This document shows, one piece after another, positions 10,853 through 22,911 of a stretch of 64,000 bases of DNA. Location: assembly GCF_047675955.1 (NCBI RefSeq), contig NC_132926.1, forward strand, positions 15,691,326 through 15,755,325, read 5' to 3'. The notes beneath the pieces were generated by a model, which worked only from the letters and a program-made list of their open reading frames with translations, made no database searches and was not told where the DNA came from. How positions within the stretch are numbered: the stretch's first letter is position 1; every line of letters begins with the position of its first letter. Source of the DNA: Chlorocebus sabaeus. Its lineage: Eukaryota > Chordata > Mammalia > Primates > Cercopithecidae. The position numbers and the translations under genes are program-made.

Positions 10853-11010
10853 AGGTCTTCAAACACTACAGTGCATCAAAATTACCTGGGGATACTTGTT
10901 AAAAATTGCATATTCCTGAGCCTACTTTCTTAAAGTCAGGATGAAGCCCAGGAGTCTACAATTTAACAAGCAGGCAATTGTTCTGCAGGTGGTCCTGTGA
11001 CATCTTTGAG
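10853..11010 (-). mobile_element. MER5A/B-like hAT MITE, right member of an inverted pair
   Basis: CTTCAAACACTACAGTGCAT, ACCTGGGGATACTTGTTAAA and CCAGGAGTCTACAATTTAAC follow the minus order of MER5A. It begins about 10 bp after the preceding plus-strand copy. Confidence 0.6.
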
Positions 11011-11929
11011 ATATACTAGACGGTTGTAGGGCAATAAGAGCAATTTGGGGGTAAGGGGTAGAAGGGGAGGTCATGTGAGTCAATATTGAAATGAGAGTAT
11101 CTTGAGTTTAAAACTACTGTGCTTTGTGTTGCTGGCATTGAATCCTTTCTTTTTTTGGGTTTGAATGGAACAGATCGCTCTCCTAATTGCTGCTCCAGCT
11201 GGGAAGGGTCACAGGCTTGAATATCTAGTGCTGCAAGAGGTCTTTTTCATAGCTAATGCATATCAAATAATTTAGGCCATTTCTGCCTCTGATAAAATGG
11301 ATTTTTGACAGAAACGAGGAGGTCCAAACATTAGTCATGACAGAGTGCTAATCACAGAGTATTAAGATACTTGTTTATTATTATTTAAGCATTTCATTCA
11401 CTTAGCATTTTTCTAAGGTAAACTGCTTTACATTTGCGTGAAGGGAAAGGGATAGAGCGTGTCTACCTTAATGAGGCCTGTGAGTTGTCCACTAAAGCCT
11501 AACAAATGAATGGCATTCCTATTTTTAAATAGATAAACCAGGGGGAAAAGTTAATGATATGCCCAAGAGCAGCTTCATGTAACTATGACTGAGATACTGC
11601 CTTTCAATTCTATCTCTAGTCTTAGGTTTTTGAGACAAGTTAACAAGGAAAAGGTTTTCAGGTAACCTAGATCGCTGTTCTTATAAGTGCTTGTTATAGC
11701 TGTAGTGAAATAAAAAGAAGCACCAGGTGGGAGGAACACATTATCACCCATAAAAATGAGTAAGAAAGGATTCATTTTAGGCCTGCATATTGGATAAGAA
11801 GTGAAAAGACCCATCAGAAGAGTGCAGTTCTGGAAATTCGCTAATTTTCAGGCCATCACTTAGAGAGGAAATTCTCACTCCAAAACAAGATCTGTTTTGA
11901 GGTTGTTGCCTGGGTGACCCAGCGTCTTC
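11011..11929. other. Mostly unassigned; possible MIR at about 11385-11600
   Basis: Between 11385 and 11600 a MIR-like order is faintly visible (AAATAGATAAACCAGGGGGA, then ATGCCCAAGAGCAGC). The rest shows nothing recognisable. Confidence 0.4.
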
Positions 11930-12719
11930 AGCAGTTGTTGAAAGGGATCCTGGTCCCTTAGCTCAGCAATTCCTTTTCACAGAATTTATCCTGCAGAAAG
12001 ACACAGATGAGAGTTCCAAGATGTTTGGAGTGTTTACAACAGCTTTATTTGAAATGGTAAATAATTGAAAACCACACAAATATATGTTAATAAGAGGGGA
12101 GATGAATAAGTTTTAACATATCTATGCAGTGGAATACTATGTAGTCATTAAAAAGAAAGAAATATCTAGATTATTTACATGAAAGTATGTCCAGTTACTA
12201 TGTAAAAAATGCAAGAACAGGCTGGGCGCGGTGACTCATGCCTCTAATCCCAGCACTTTGGGAGGCCGAGGTGGGCGGATCACGAGGTCAAGAGATTGGG
12301 ACCATCCTGGCCAACATGGTGAAACTCCATCTCTACTAAAAATACAAAAATTAGCCAGGCGTGGTGGTGCGTGCCTGTAGTCCCAATTACTTGGGGGCTG
12401 AGGCAGGAGAATTGCTTGAACCCAGGAGACAGAGGTTGCAGTGAGCCGAGATCATGCCACTGCACTCCAGCCTGGTGACAAAGCGAGACTCCATATCAAA
12501 AAAAAAAAAAAAAAAAAAAAGCACAGTATGTGTGGACCATAATATATAAAATGATAGTATGTGAACAGAAAGTAACATATCAAAGACTATATAACAAAAT
12601 ATTGATGAGTTATCTTCAAGTAAGGTAGAATTAAGGTATTCAAATATATACTTATTTATTTAATCACATATTATTTGTAACATGAGAAATGAAGAGATAC
12701 GTTATAAAGGTTCCTGAGA
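11930..12719 (+). mobile_element. Old L1 (L1M) 3' fragment, split by an Alu
   Basis: AACAGCTTTATTTGAAATGG, GCAGTGGAATACTATGTAGTCATT and, after the Alu, GACCATAATATATAAAATGATAG follow the 3' part of old mammalian L1s. The Alu at 12220-12520 interrupts it. Non-coding relic. Confidence 0.6.
12220..12520 (+). mobile_element. Alu, sense
   Basis: Complete element from GGCTGGGCGCGGTGACTCAT to a 20+ bp uninterrupted A tail. Its tail is flush with GCACAGTATG, and no convincing target duplication is visible. Confidence 0.95.
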
Positions 12720-14839
12720 AATGAGCAGTCCTAGCCTATTTATTTCAAACTATTATTTTATTTTATTTTACTTTATTTTATAGGTGAGAAATTTGAGGTC
12801 TAGGAATTGACTGGCCTGAATTCCCCAAGTCATTCAATATCCAAGGCGCACTAGAAAATTCAAAAGAGCAAAAGCCTGACTCTACTGGAGAAGACCTTTG
12901 GAGTCTCCAGTGTTGTGCTAGGGAGCAGGGGAAAGCAGGGAGATCAGCATCAACAGAAAAGAAAGCTCAGCCAGAGATCTAGAAGAGGGAAACAACACTG
13001 TGTACATTTCCTTCAAATTAATAATCTGGCAGTTAATTTTTGAACTGACTGTAATTTGTATGTGACACCTTCTGTCAACACTATCAACACAAGTTGCTTT
13101 CATTTTACACTGGCTTGTTAACTGGAAGGGGCGGCGTTGGTCCAGGTTTCACTATGCTTACATGTGCTGCCATCAACTTGATCTCTTTGGCTGGAACCAT
13201 TGGACAATGTCATAAGCAGAAGCAGGTGACCATTTATAAATGTGATTTATGTTTAAAGAGATAAGGTACCTCACCCTACCTCCACCCCTATACCTTTTAT
13301 CAAATTTATATACCCAAAGTTCCAAATCTTGGAGAAGAGTCTGTTAGGAACACAGGCAGGAGAGTGGTATGGCGATGGTTCTAGAAGTTAGGGCATCTTG
13401 AGTATAGTAATTCTATAGTCTTAGCTAACTATGGGTTTTGAGCAAACCACTGGAAGTGGTGCCTCAGTCTCACCTGTGTCAGTGAAAGTATTCACTTGAT
13501 CTACCTTGTAAATATTAGATGAAAAATTATATTGTCAAATAGGGCTTCCTTGTTTGCATATTGAAAACTTGTGTAAATTAAACTGAAAACCCCAGCACTC
13601 CAATCCTGACTGCCTTTTTGCAGGGTATGACTCATACATCCTTAAACTGCATTCTAAGCAACAAACTTTCTCTGTCTTCTTTCTTGTTGATAGAACCTTG
13701 CTATTTTGTCTCATCTTAGGGAGGCCCTGTCTTCAAAGGAGACATACTCTGCTTCAGGATATAACTGGTATTGGACTAATCTAATCATGTGGTCTCGCCT
13801 CCTTGCTAACCATGTCTTTGAAAAGAAGTAGCGTCTCTTCTGTTTGATGAAACTACTAGGATGCCTTCTCAAAACTTCTAGGAAAGGTTTTCTTTCATGC
13901 TAAGAAGAGACAATTAAGGTGAAACTTTCCTCTTTCTGCAACCAGCCATAGTCAACAGCAAATGCTGCCTGATTGCACAGAAATCCTGCAAACATGAGAG
14001 GAAAAGGGAGAGAAGGCAATAAGGAACCATGACAATGCCACCACTGTTCTTACAGTGGTTGAATCTTACAAGTGTAACAAATCCTCTAATTTTCTCCCAA
14101 GACTATATTTCTGGATGGGTCACCAGCCATGGTTCTTGATGAAAGCCAGTCTTATCCTATTTTTGCCTTTATGTATTGTTCACCCACAATTAAATCCAAG
14201 AGTGCAGTAAAAACATTTTCTGGATCAAGAGCTCATGTTTCTAGAACCAAGATTCATAGATAAAATTAGAAATCTGATCACTAAAATACTTTGTGGTTAT
14301 CCAGGAGCCTAAAGGGTAGCTGTATTTCTCAAAGTGCATTCTGTTGCAAACATATCCTGTGAGATTTTGGTAAATTTTAAACAGATTAAAAGCACATTTG
14401 GAAAAAGGAGGTTAAACAAACAGATAATTTTTGGTTTTAGTATTTTTTTGCTATAGTTGATTCTATTGATTGTTTTACTGTAAAATTGCCAGTTTTGAAG
14501 ATGTCAATGTGCATTGTATATCTCCATTAATGAGATAAGCAATATTTAATGTTTTCTAATTATCCTGATTATATTACTATATTTATCTTGAGTATTTTAG
14601 AGTTGTAGTGCTCATTAGATAAAATAAAACCACAAAACAATTTTTAAAAAAAATCTCACAAACTTGAGATTTCCTAGATGTACAGATGACATAATTTCTC
14701 CTATTAAGAATTGTTTTTTGTGCAAATGTAGCCAGTAGACTTCTGCATAATTTTATCCATGGTTTCTCTGGAGTGTTTTTGCCTTAAGCCTCCAAAGGAC
14801 TTCTGAGAACTTAGAGTAAAAATCATAACCATCATCATC
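12720..14839. other. Mostly unassigned sequence
   Basis: TTTTA-rich microsatellite-like run at about 12755-12780. A weak MIR-like piece lies at about 13420-13530 (GAGCAAACCACTGG...CTCAGTCTCACCTG). No gene recognised in about 2 kb. Confidence 0.5.
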
Positions 14840-15300
14840 ACCATTATATTCAACATCAATGTCATTCATTCAACAAATATTCATTAAGCACCTACAATAT
14901 GCTCAACACTATTGTAGGCATATGGAATAGAAAATCATCTCTGCTCTCACGGGGCCTGCATTCTTTTTTTTTTTTTTTTTTTTGAGATGGAGTCTTGTGC
15001 TGTCGCCCAGGCTGGAATGCAGTGGCTCGATCTCGGTTCACTGCAAGCTCTGCCTCCTGGGTTCATGCCATTCTCCTGCCTCAGCCTCCCTAGTAGCTGG
15101 GACGACAGGCATCTGCCACCATGCCCAAGTGATTTTTTGTATTTTTAGTAGAGACAGGGTTTCACTGTGTTAGCCAGGATAGTCTCGATCTCTTGACCTT
15201 GTGATCCACCTGCCTCGGCCTCCCAAAGTGGTGGGATTACAGGTGTTAGCCACTGTGCCTGGACGGGGCTTGCATTCTAATTGAAGTATTACATTATCGG
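14840..15300 (+). mobile_element. L2 3'-end fragment, split by an Alu
   Basis: CATTCATTCAACAAATATTC, ATTAAGCACCTACAATATGC and ACTATTGTAGGCATATGGAA match the L2 tail region. The match resumes after the Alu with CATTCTAATTG. Confidence 0.65.
14965..15264 (-). mobile_element. AluY-like, antisense
   Basis: Complete antisense Alu with the TTCACTGCAAGCTCTGCCTC variant typical of AluY. The duplication GGGGCCTGCATTCT (14951-14964) / GGGGCTTGCATTCT (15265-15278) flanks it. Confidence 0.95.
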
Positions 15301-15784
15301 AAAATATTTTCTTATGAATTTATGACATCCCTACACATTTACAATTAATTGTCCATATTCTCCAGGCCTACATTTTTAATAATGCTTGCATAAGCACACA
15401 ACGCTAGAAAGAAAGAAGCATTCCTGGATAAGTAAAATAAAAAACCAGCATCTCTTTACTAAAAGATTTAGAGATATCAAACATCTCTCAACTGAAAATA
15501 TTTGCTTACATTCCAGGGTAATAAAAATTACGTTTCTAGAGAGATGGGAGTCTGCTAATTTTGTTGTGAATAATAAACTGTCTTTGTCTCTGACCCAGAG
15601 GTCTCCTTGCTTTTCCAACCCTTCACATTTCCTGACTTAACACACAAGAAATTTTAGACTGGGTGGTCAGAAAAGAGCTGACTAAAGATGTGATGTGTCA
15701 TAGCTTAAGCTCAAGTATAAGAAAGACCCTGTGAGCTTCTTTAGCCATCACGTAGTGGTGATACAGTATAGTAATGCCACTGGA
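15301..15784. other. Unassigned sequence
   Basis: Short frames open on both strands over 15376-15640 but none has recognisable protein features. Confidence 0.45.
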
Positions 15785-15905
15785 ATGACAGTTCCATGAG
15801 AGTGTGAGGATTTTTGTCTGTTTCATATTCATAGCCGTATTCAGTGCCTAGAGCAGTGCCTAATATAAAGTACGTACTCAATACATTTTCACTGAATGAA
15901 TGAAT
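15785..15905 (+). mobile_element. L2 fragment
   Basis: CAGTTCCATGAGAGTGTGAGG, CCTAGAGCAGTGCCTAATAT and TCACTGAATGAATGAATGAG follow a well-known L2/MIR3-type 3' block. Confidence 0.6.
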
Positions 15906-16811
15906 GAGTGAGTGATCAGTATAAATACCTTTCTTCAGCCTTCCCTTAATACACAGACCACAACCATGAAAACTAAGTAAATCTTACAAGTAAAAGAATA
16001 AATATTTCTGATAGATGGTGGTAATGGGTTTAAAGAGAAAAACTGCCTTACTGCCTTTTGGTGAGAAAAAAAAATATTCTTAATACCTAGGTTATGAGTC
16101 TGTATTAAAAAATAATTTCCTCTGGATGCATGGTTTCATTTGGACCCATCATACCAAATACAATAAATGAATTATGCTAAAAAAAGAAGTTCCAAACCAA
16201 ATAAATATACATGTACCTGCAGGCATTCCAATTGGATTTTTTAAAACTCAAAAAGTAATTATGCCGTTATCTATTACTGAACCTAGCGAGCTGTGAGGAG
16301 ATAGTGGAATTCATGTCTACTGTTACTGAGCCATATTTTTTCTTGCTAAGAACTAATATGTCATAAAAGTAGCCAAGAATAAAAAAATTAGAAATATTGA
16401 GATTAATAACTAATATGGTCGTATAGCAGAAACAGAGGAACAGATACATTGATAAGTAAAAATCTGTACCGTCACTTTTGTGCTCAGAACCTAAAAGTTA
16501 TCTTAATATGTATTAATATACTTAAAACTGCATTTTCTTTGCACATGTTAAATATGTGCAGGCTATTGGTGTTGATGCAACATAAGATTAAAAGGAAATA
16601 ATTTTTTTACTAGACTTGAAAGCGCTGATAGTATGATTATTTTTAAGACTTCTGGTCGTAGCAAAATATGTGAAACATGTACAACCTTGCCAGGGATCAA
16701 ACAGCTCTATTCACTTCATGTTTTATATTTCTACGAGAGTCTCCCTTTGCGGATTTTAAGAGTAGGAAGAATATTCTTGCTTTCCTTCATGTATTTAGGG
16801 GTAATAACAAC
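15906..16811. other. Unassigned AT-rich sequence
   Basis: No gene or repeat recognised. Confidence 0.5.
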
Positions 16812-17055
16812 AAAATAACAGCTACCATTTACTGAGCATTACTTCATGCAAAGAGTGCTGCTAAGAGCTTCATTAATCCTCCAGGCAACTCTATGGGATA
16901 AACACTGGAATATGCCCATTTTCCACATGAAGGATCTCAGGCTTAAAGAGGTCAAGTAACTTGCTCAAGATGGTGAAACTAGCATTAGATAAACGAGGAT
17001 CCAAATCCAAGCAATCAAACCCCAAGATCTGTTGTCTTAACCACAGTACTATTCA
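16812..17055 (+). mobile_element. MIR, near full length
   Basis: ACCATTTACTGAGCATTACT, CAACTCTATGGGATAAAC, CCATTTTCCACATGAAGGA and AGGTCAAGTAACTTGCTCAAG occur in MIR order. Confidence 0.8.
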
Positions 17056-17509
17056 GTGTTATAGGAGAAAATCTTGTAAAGCAATGAGTGAACACAGAGG
17101 AGGGTGCCTGCTGAGTGACCCTAGGTCCTCTAGAATTGTACACAGCCCATTTGGAACAAGGCTTTCACGTGGTTGAATCCAGGCTTCTCAGCATTGGTGA
17201 CCAATGGCAAAGATGGGTTTATGGTCTGCTTTAAGAACCAGGCTGACCTCAGAACCTCAGAATACTGTCTTATTTGCTGTGCTTCCTTTTTTTCCCCTTG
17301 TATCTATATTTTTTTATTCTTGCTCAGAAGACTCCCATTTGAGTGACACGTGGGCAAACAAAAATTTAGCCTTGTCTCAGACCACCCTTTGGGAGTCTGT
17401 ATTTTTTTTCTTCAAGAACAGCTATGAACACTAGGGTTCAGTTATATATGGGCACCGAAAACTTAGTGAAATATCTTAATAATTTTCAACAACATGCCTA
17501 GCAATCAGA
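17056..17509. other. Unassigned sequence
   Basis: No repeat or gene recognised; two frames of about 70 codons have no known features. Confidence 0.45.
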
Positions 17510-17790
17510 TGCGTAAACATATCCTGACATCAATGCCTGTCCTGTTTACCTCCAATCTAACCCTTTCCTACCTTTCTTTGCCATTGAATCCCAAATTAAC
17601 ATTTTAGTCATGTCAGACCAGGGGTTTCTCTTTACCTACACGTGTTTTGTATTACCTGCTTCAGGATCTTTGCTCAAGCTTGGCCCCTTCAGAGAGCCTG
17701 CCCCTTCCTCACTGTTTCTCCTGGACTGCATAACTTTTAGCCCAAGTTCACTTCCTAATTATTCTATAATGAATTTTTCTGAGCATGCTT
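17510..17790 (+). mobile_element. Possible L2 fragment
   Basis: Pyrimidine-rich order (GATCTTTGCTCAAGCTTGGC, AGAGAGCCTGCCCCTTCC, ATTATTCTATAATGAA) resembles L2 3' sequence. Weak. Confidence 0.4.
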
Positions 17791-18934
17791 TTTCAGAGCT
17801 ATCCTTCCTTACTTTCAACACCACAGTACATTGCTATGCCATGTATGGAGGTTTTTTGAATTGTATAAAATGCGAGTATTAAAATTCTCTCAACTAGAGG
17901 GGACAATAGAAGACTATGACTGTTAAGGAGTTTTTAATGGAGTTGATCATGAACCACATTTCAGGCAATCCAAAACTATTCTTATGTAACATATCAAGAT
18001 ATGCTACAGGGGTTCAGAGAAAAAAAATGGGGCTACTTCCTTAACTAAAAGTTTCCATCCCGTGATTCGTGGACCCTTCTATGCATACCAGGGAAACCAA
18101 AATTAAAAGCTATAGAGTCAGATTAGTTTTCCCAAACTAGATCATCTTGGTAGAGATTCACAACTCATACATAGCATATGAAAGATCTCTTGCAGGCTTT
18201 TCAGTGAAATAAGAAACCTGCTTTACTTTTTTAACCCACTGTTTCCTAAGTGGATTTTCCTATGGAATACCTCCCTCACAGAAAATTATTAATAGTGTGT
18301 GGAACAGAATTTGGGTAAAATTGTTTTAGCATAGCATGCATAATCATAATATAGTCCCCAGGAAAAGATTCTGAGAAAACGAGGAGCTAAATAAATCTTC
18401 TTTTGTGTTTATGAGCCTCCTATATAAATATGGAAGCTGAAGGGGGAGGTCACTACTTTGAACAGTTTGGGGGATGGGGGAGATTCTAGTGAGCTAAAAT
18501 AATGACTGTGCTTCCCTAATCATTATTTTTTAAAGTGTTAATCTGGCTTTGAAGTTGAAGTAAAACTCCTAGAAAAGGTTCTATTTTCAATGAGTATTTG
18601 GCCACCAAGAATACTGATCAATGGTAGTTGCACATCAAAGACCCAGTTTACCTCATAAACAGTTTGTCCACCTGAACAGTTGCCAACTTTTAAATAAATA
18701 TACAATGGTTTGAATCTGTTCTGAGTAAATAATCTAAATAATCAAGTATTTGGGGGCTTGCAAAACTGAGGGATAGACCTGAGTATACAGGACTTTAGCC
18801 AAAGAACTGCCCACAGGAGGGATTCTTACAGAGAAGTTAGATGTTGAGTCTCTTCATGCCACCTTATTGTCTGTACCATTATAGTGTTCATTTGGTACTG
18901 TAGATTTGTTTGCAGAGTGTTAGAGATCAGTAAT
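17791..18934. other. Unassigned AT-rich sequence
   Basis: No gene or repeat recognised. Confidence 0.5.
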
Positions 18935-19294
18935 TGTCTTAGCCCATTTTGTGCTGCTGTAACAGAATACCACAGACTGGGTAACTTACAAAGAACATAA
19001 ATTTATTTTTCACAGTTCTCAAGACTGGAAGGTCCAAGATCAAGGTGCCCTGCAGATTCGATTGTCTGAAAGGGGATGCATCCTACGGTAGGGAAGAATG
19101 TTTTGTCCTCACATGACGGAAGGCAGAAGGGCAAGCAAGCTGAATGCTACATGAAGCCTCTTTTCTAAAGTCCTTAATCTCATTCATGAGGGAGGAACCC
19201 TAGTGGCCTAATCACCTCTTAAAGGCCACACCTCTTAATATTAGCACATTGGCAACACTTGAATTTTGAAGGGGACATGTTCAAACTGTAATAG
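18935..19294 (-). mobile_element. MLT1-type MaLR solo LTR, antisense
   Basis: Begins TGTCTTAGCCCATTTTGTGC and ends near GGACATGTTCAAACTGTAATAG, the reverse complement of MLT1 LTR ends. Internal blocks ACCACAGACTGGGTAACTTA, GGAAGGTCCAAGATCAAGG and CCTAATCACCTCTTAAAGGCC fit. GTAAT occurs at 18930-18934 and 19288-19292; the second copy may be LTR sequence, so this is not a secure target duplication. Confidence 0.8.
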
Positions 19295-19298
19295 TACT

Positions 19299-19346
19299 TA
19301 ATGGGTTGCAATGACTTGTGTAGAAGGAAATCATTGCAACCCATTA
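19299..19346. repeat. Perfect 16-bp inverted repeat (hairpin)
   Basis: Left arm TAATGGGTTGCAATGA (19299-19314) and right arm TCATTGCAACCCATTA (19331-19346) are exact reverse complements around a 16-nt spacer. It lies a few bases beyond the MLT1 LTR. It is not a known repeat end and has no following T run, so it is not a terminator-like structure. Confidence 0.9.
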
Positions 19347-19377
19347 CTTAGAAAGAAGCCTATAGCACTTGCCTAGA

Positions 19378-19565
19378 GCAGCATAGAAATTAGGAACACA
19401 GTTCCTGAGTCAGATTAACCAAGGATAAAATCCCAGTTCTGCTTTTCACTACTTCATGAACTTAGACTAATTATTTCACTGCTAAGTGGAACAAGCTCTT
19501 AAACGGTGACTGTAAGGTTTAACTGAGATAGTACATGTAATTGTTCAATAAATATTAACACTATT
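19378..19565 (+). mobile_element. MIR fragment
   Basis: TTCCTGAGTCAGATTAACC, AAATCCCAGTTCTGCTTTTC, GGTTTAACTGAGATAGTACATG and GTTCAATAAATATTAACAC follow MIR order. Confidence 0.75.
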
Positions 19566-20190
19566 TTGATAGGCACATCTATTACTGCCATTACCACTAT
19601 TTCTTTAAATTGCTATGCCAAAGAGAATCATTTATTAAGCCCAGCGATTATTGCTAATCTGCTAGGGGCAGGGGCTGTGCTAAATTTGAGCAATACAACA
19701 AAGAACAAGATAAAGTGGCTATACTTAAGAGCTCAGGTTCTTGTGAAAAAGGCAGAAAATTAGACCTAAAATTCAAATGTACTTTGATAACTACTTTAAA
19801 GAAAATATATGGAGCATATTATAGAACACAGAGCAAAGCAACTAACTCAGCAGAAGTGTGAGCAGAACAATACTCCAAGAGGAGGAAGCTCATGAGCTGA
19901 ATCTTCAGAGTAGGAATTAGCCAGTTGAGCCAAGCTAGAGACTGGTGAGCGGAGGAGAAGGAAAGGGCATTTGGGCTGGCCAAGATAGCTCAGAGCATTT
20001 GTGAAATCTTGTCATTTCTTAAAATATGTCATCAGGAAAGTACCTTGAGAGAAATATTCTCTTATAGAAATAAAGCTGGGCCTAATTTATCCTACTAAGG
20101 AGTTCATCCTTTATCTTGTGGGCAGAAGGGAATGCTGTGTTGGATGATTCCAATCCAAAGAATGAGAATTTGATTTGGAAGGCGTTAGTG
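19566..20190 (+). mobile_element. Possible L2 sequence
   Basis: TTTATTAAGCCCAGCG, GGGGCTGTGCTAAATT, AGAGCTCAGGTTCTTGTG and later GAGGAAGCTCATGAGCTGAATC resemble the long L2 3' region. Diverged, so assignment is tentative. Confidence 0.45.
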
Positions 20191-20310
20191 ATACGGAGGG
20201 AGACATAGTGTCCAGCTCCTGAAATAGCTAAGGTTAGAAATCTTCAAGGTAATAGGAGGGAGACCTAGTGTCCAGCTCCTGAAACAGTTGAGGTCAGAAA
20301 TCTTCAAGGT
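20191..20310. repeat. 60-bp tandem duplication, two copies
   Basis: Units 20191-20250 and 20251-20310 share GGAGGGAGAC, TAGTGTCCAGCTCCTGAAA and AGAAATCTTCAAGGTA at a constant 60-bp offset, with only a handful of differences. No known repeat family has this unit. Confidence 0.9.
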
Positions 20311-22911
20311 ATTATCTACAGTCCACTAACCATCCTCCTGCAAGTGATCAAGGCTGTAAATTGGCTCTGATTGGTAGTCATTCATTTCTGTATAAGATGG
20401 AAGGCAGTGACCAGTAAAGCAGGAAATCCAGATGTAGAAATTAACAATGTCCATCTTTATGTGTTATAGGTTCACTGTAAGAGAATAAATTCCCCCACAA
20501 CCATCCTGCAGGCAGCCTCAGTCTAGGGTATTGAAAGCCTAGGCTCTCCTATTCCTAGAAGAAAGAGAAGAGCTTTTTCTTTTCTTTCGTTTTCCAAGCC
20601 TAAGCTTTAGAAGGTCAAGAAAGATTTGGACTGTTTTGAAGAGAGAGGACTCCTGGCCAGAAGCCAGGGAACTTGTGAGGGTTATTTCCAGAGTGGCCAG
20701 ACCTGTGTTCAGGTGGAGCCAGCGCCTAAGCACTGAAATACAATCCCTGCAACCTTGGGATCCCCAGCAAAAGACGCAGGGCCAAATTCCACACGGGGCC
20801 AAATTTGGCACAGGGTAAATGGCTGAACTCCCCACTTTCTAACAGATCCCTGGAAGTTAGCAAGTAAGAATCTCAGTGGTTACTGCTACAGACTAAAGAA
20901 AGAAGTCCCTTCCAAGTCTCAGGATTCTTAAGGAAAAGCGCCCACTCAACACTCTTGACACTGCATTTCTTACCGATCCCAAGTGGAGAGGGAGGGTGGG
21001 AAGGGAAAGAGAAGCCAACTGTAATCTGCATTAATAAATTTGCAATATTTGATATCTATTAGCTAAAATACACAGTTTAGTGGATTCTGGCTATGGAAGA
21101 CTCTAGTACTAAGGTAGGCTGCCAGATTAGCCTTGATTATGTTGCAAAGGGCACACTGTACATGTTGATATGCTTATAGTTGAGATTTTCAGACAGGACA
21201 TCTTATATGCAATCCCTTATCAGAACTAACTGATTTGATTATAGTTTTTAGTTGCTGTGTTAATTTTCTTTTTAATTATAAATTTTGTTAGATTAATCAT
21301 TATCGATTGAGTTTGTGGTGAGTTGATTGGTTAAACCTAAAGTTTATGGGTTACATGTTGACATCAGCAATGTTTTGGGCCTATAATTCTTTAATAGCCA
21401 GACTTAAAACATACATATATTCAAACATAAATCACTCATAGCCCTATTGGGAAAGTAGTTTGTGTTACAGTGATGATGTGCCACCATGCATTTGTGACAC
21501 TTTTTTGACACTTAAATAGCTTGTGAAGTACTATAAAAGTGAGTGCATATTTTAAGTTTATAGGGCATTGTATCACTGTATGGGCTTATATGACGTTACC
21601 TTTGTGAATAAGATCATACTATTTTTAAACAAGTAAATGGGACCCAATTCATGAATGCGATTTGAAAAACTGTACTGCCAGTATGTACTTGTTCCCTTTG
21701 AACTAATTGTTCATCAATAAGTTTGTCACTGAAACATACCCTGGGTGGGAAAGTTGGCTCTTAAAGATGTCTTTCTCCCTGTCTAGAAATAGATTGTGTT
21801 CTAAAAAGTTTGAGAACCACTATGTCTAAATACAAAGTGAGGAAAGCTTAAAAAGAAGCAGGAACTTCTGGAAGAGGTGGTACATTTCATCATCACCCAG
21901 GATTTACAAGCTGTCAGCAATTATATTAACCTTGCAAGTAACCTGTAGCCCAGACAGAAATGAAGAACTGCATGAGCTACTCACTATCACTCATTTAGCT
22001 TCCCAGCCTTTTTTCTGTCTGGAGTTAATGGATAAAAGCCTTCTGAATTTACACCCTCCTTCCCAGCATGCACTTACTTGGATTGCTTACTCTAGATAAT
22101 ATCCCTTTATTTTCCCTTAAAAATCTAAACACAATTCAAGGACCGATAATAGTAATGTATAGGTCAGAAATATCAGAAATATCAGAAACCAAGAAAGCAT
22201 GCTCTAAATCTTGAGTAAGTTATGATGTGCCTAGAAAATTTGATCTGGGGAGATATATACCAAATTATTAACAGTGGGTAATTCTGGCAGGTAGATTATT
22301 GGCAACTTTAATTTTGTATAATATATATATTTAAAAATATTTGATTTTTAAGATACAGATCATGTATTATTTCAGAGTCAGGAAATACTGAACTGTGTTT
22401 CTTTTTTATTTTGATTTAAAATATAGGTATAATCTTAACTTACCCATCACAACTAAAAATTGAAAGAAGAGAGATTGTACTAGATTCTGTGTTTTGTGGA
22501 CTATATTCATTCACAAACCACTTTAATGCTTTCTAATATATCTACTACCATTTGTACTATTGTTTACTTAATACTTTAGCTTCATCCCAGCAATAAAACC
22601 TGGGAAATCTTATGTTTGATGTGCTCGCTATATTAAAACAAAAATCTGTTCTACCAGATATCCCTACAATTTTTTTTGCACATTTTCATATGAGAGCTGC
22701 ATTTTGGAAACTTTGGATTTCCAAAGTTTGATCCCCAAGATTTCATTCAATCCCCAAATTCTGTAAGTCCAAGTAAGAACATTCTGGCTGCTTGAATGCT
22801 TTTTATTGCATGAAAATTCTCTACTTTCTAGGTTCTTCTGGTAGCATTTAATTATTCATAGACTGTGCAATTTTCTGGGCTATTTTCTTTATTAATGAAT
22901 ATTGTACAGTA
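20311..22911. other. Unassigned sequence, about 2.6 kb
   Basis: No recognisable gene or repeat. A less AT-rich patch at 20540-20840 is open in two opposite frames without recognisable protein features. A small AAATATCAG duplication lies at about 22165-22185. Confidence 0.45.

Noticed and set aside
22620..22650. GTGCTCGCTATATTAAAAC resembles the start of U6 snRNA
   Set aside because: Similarity ends after about 10 bases and the rest of U6 is absent.
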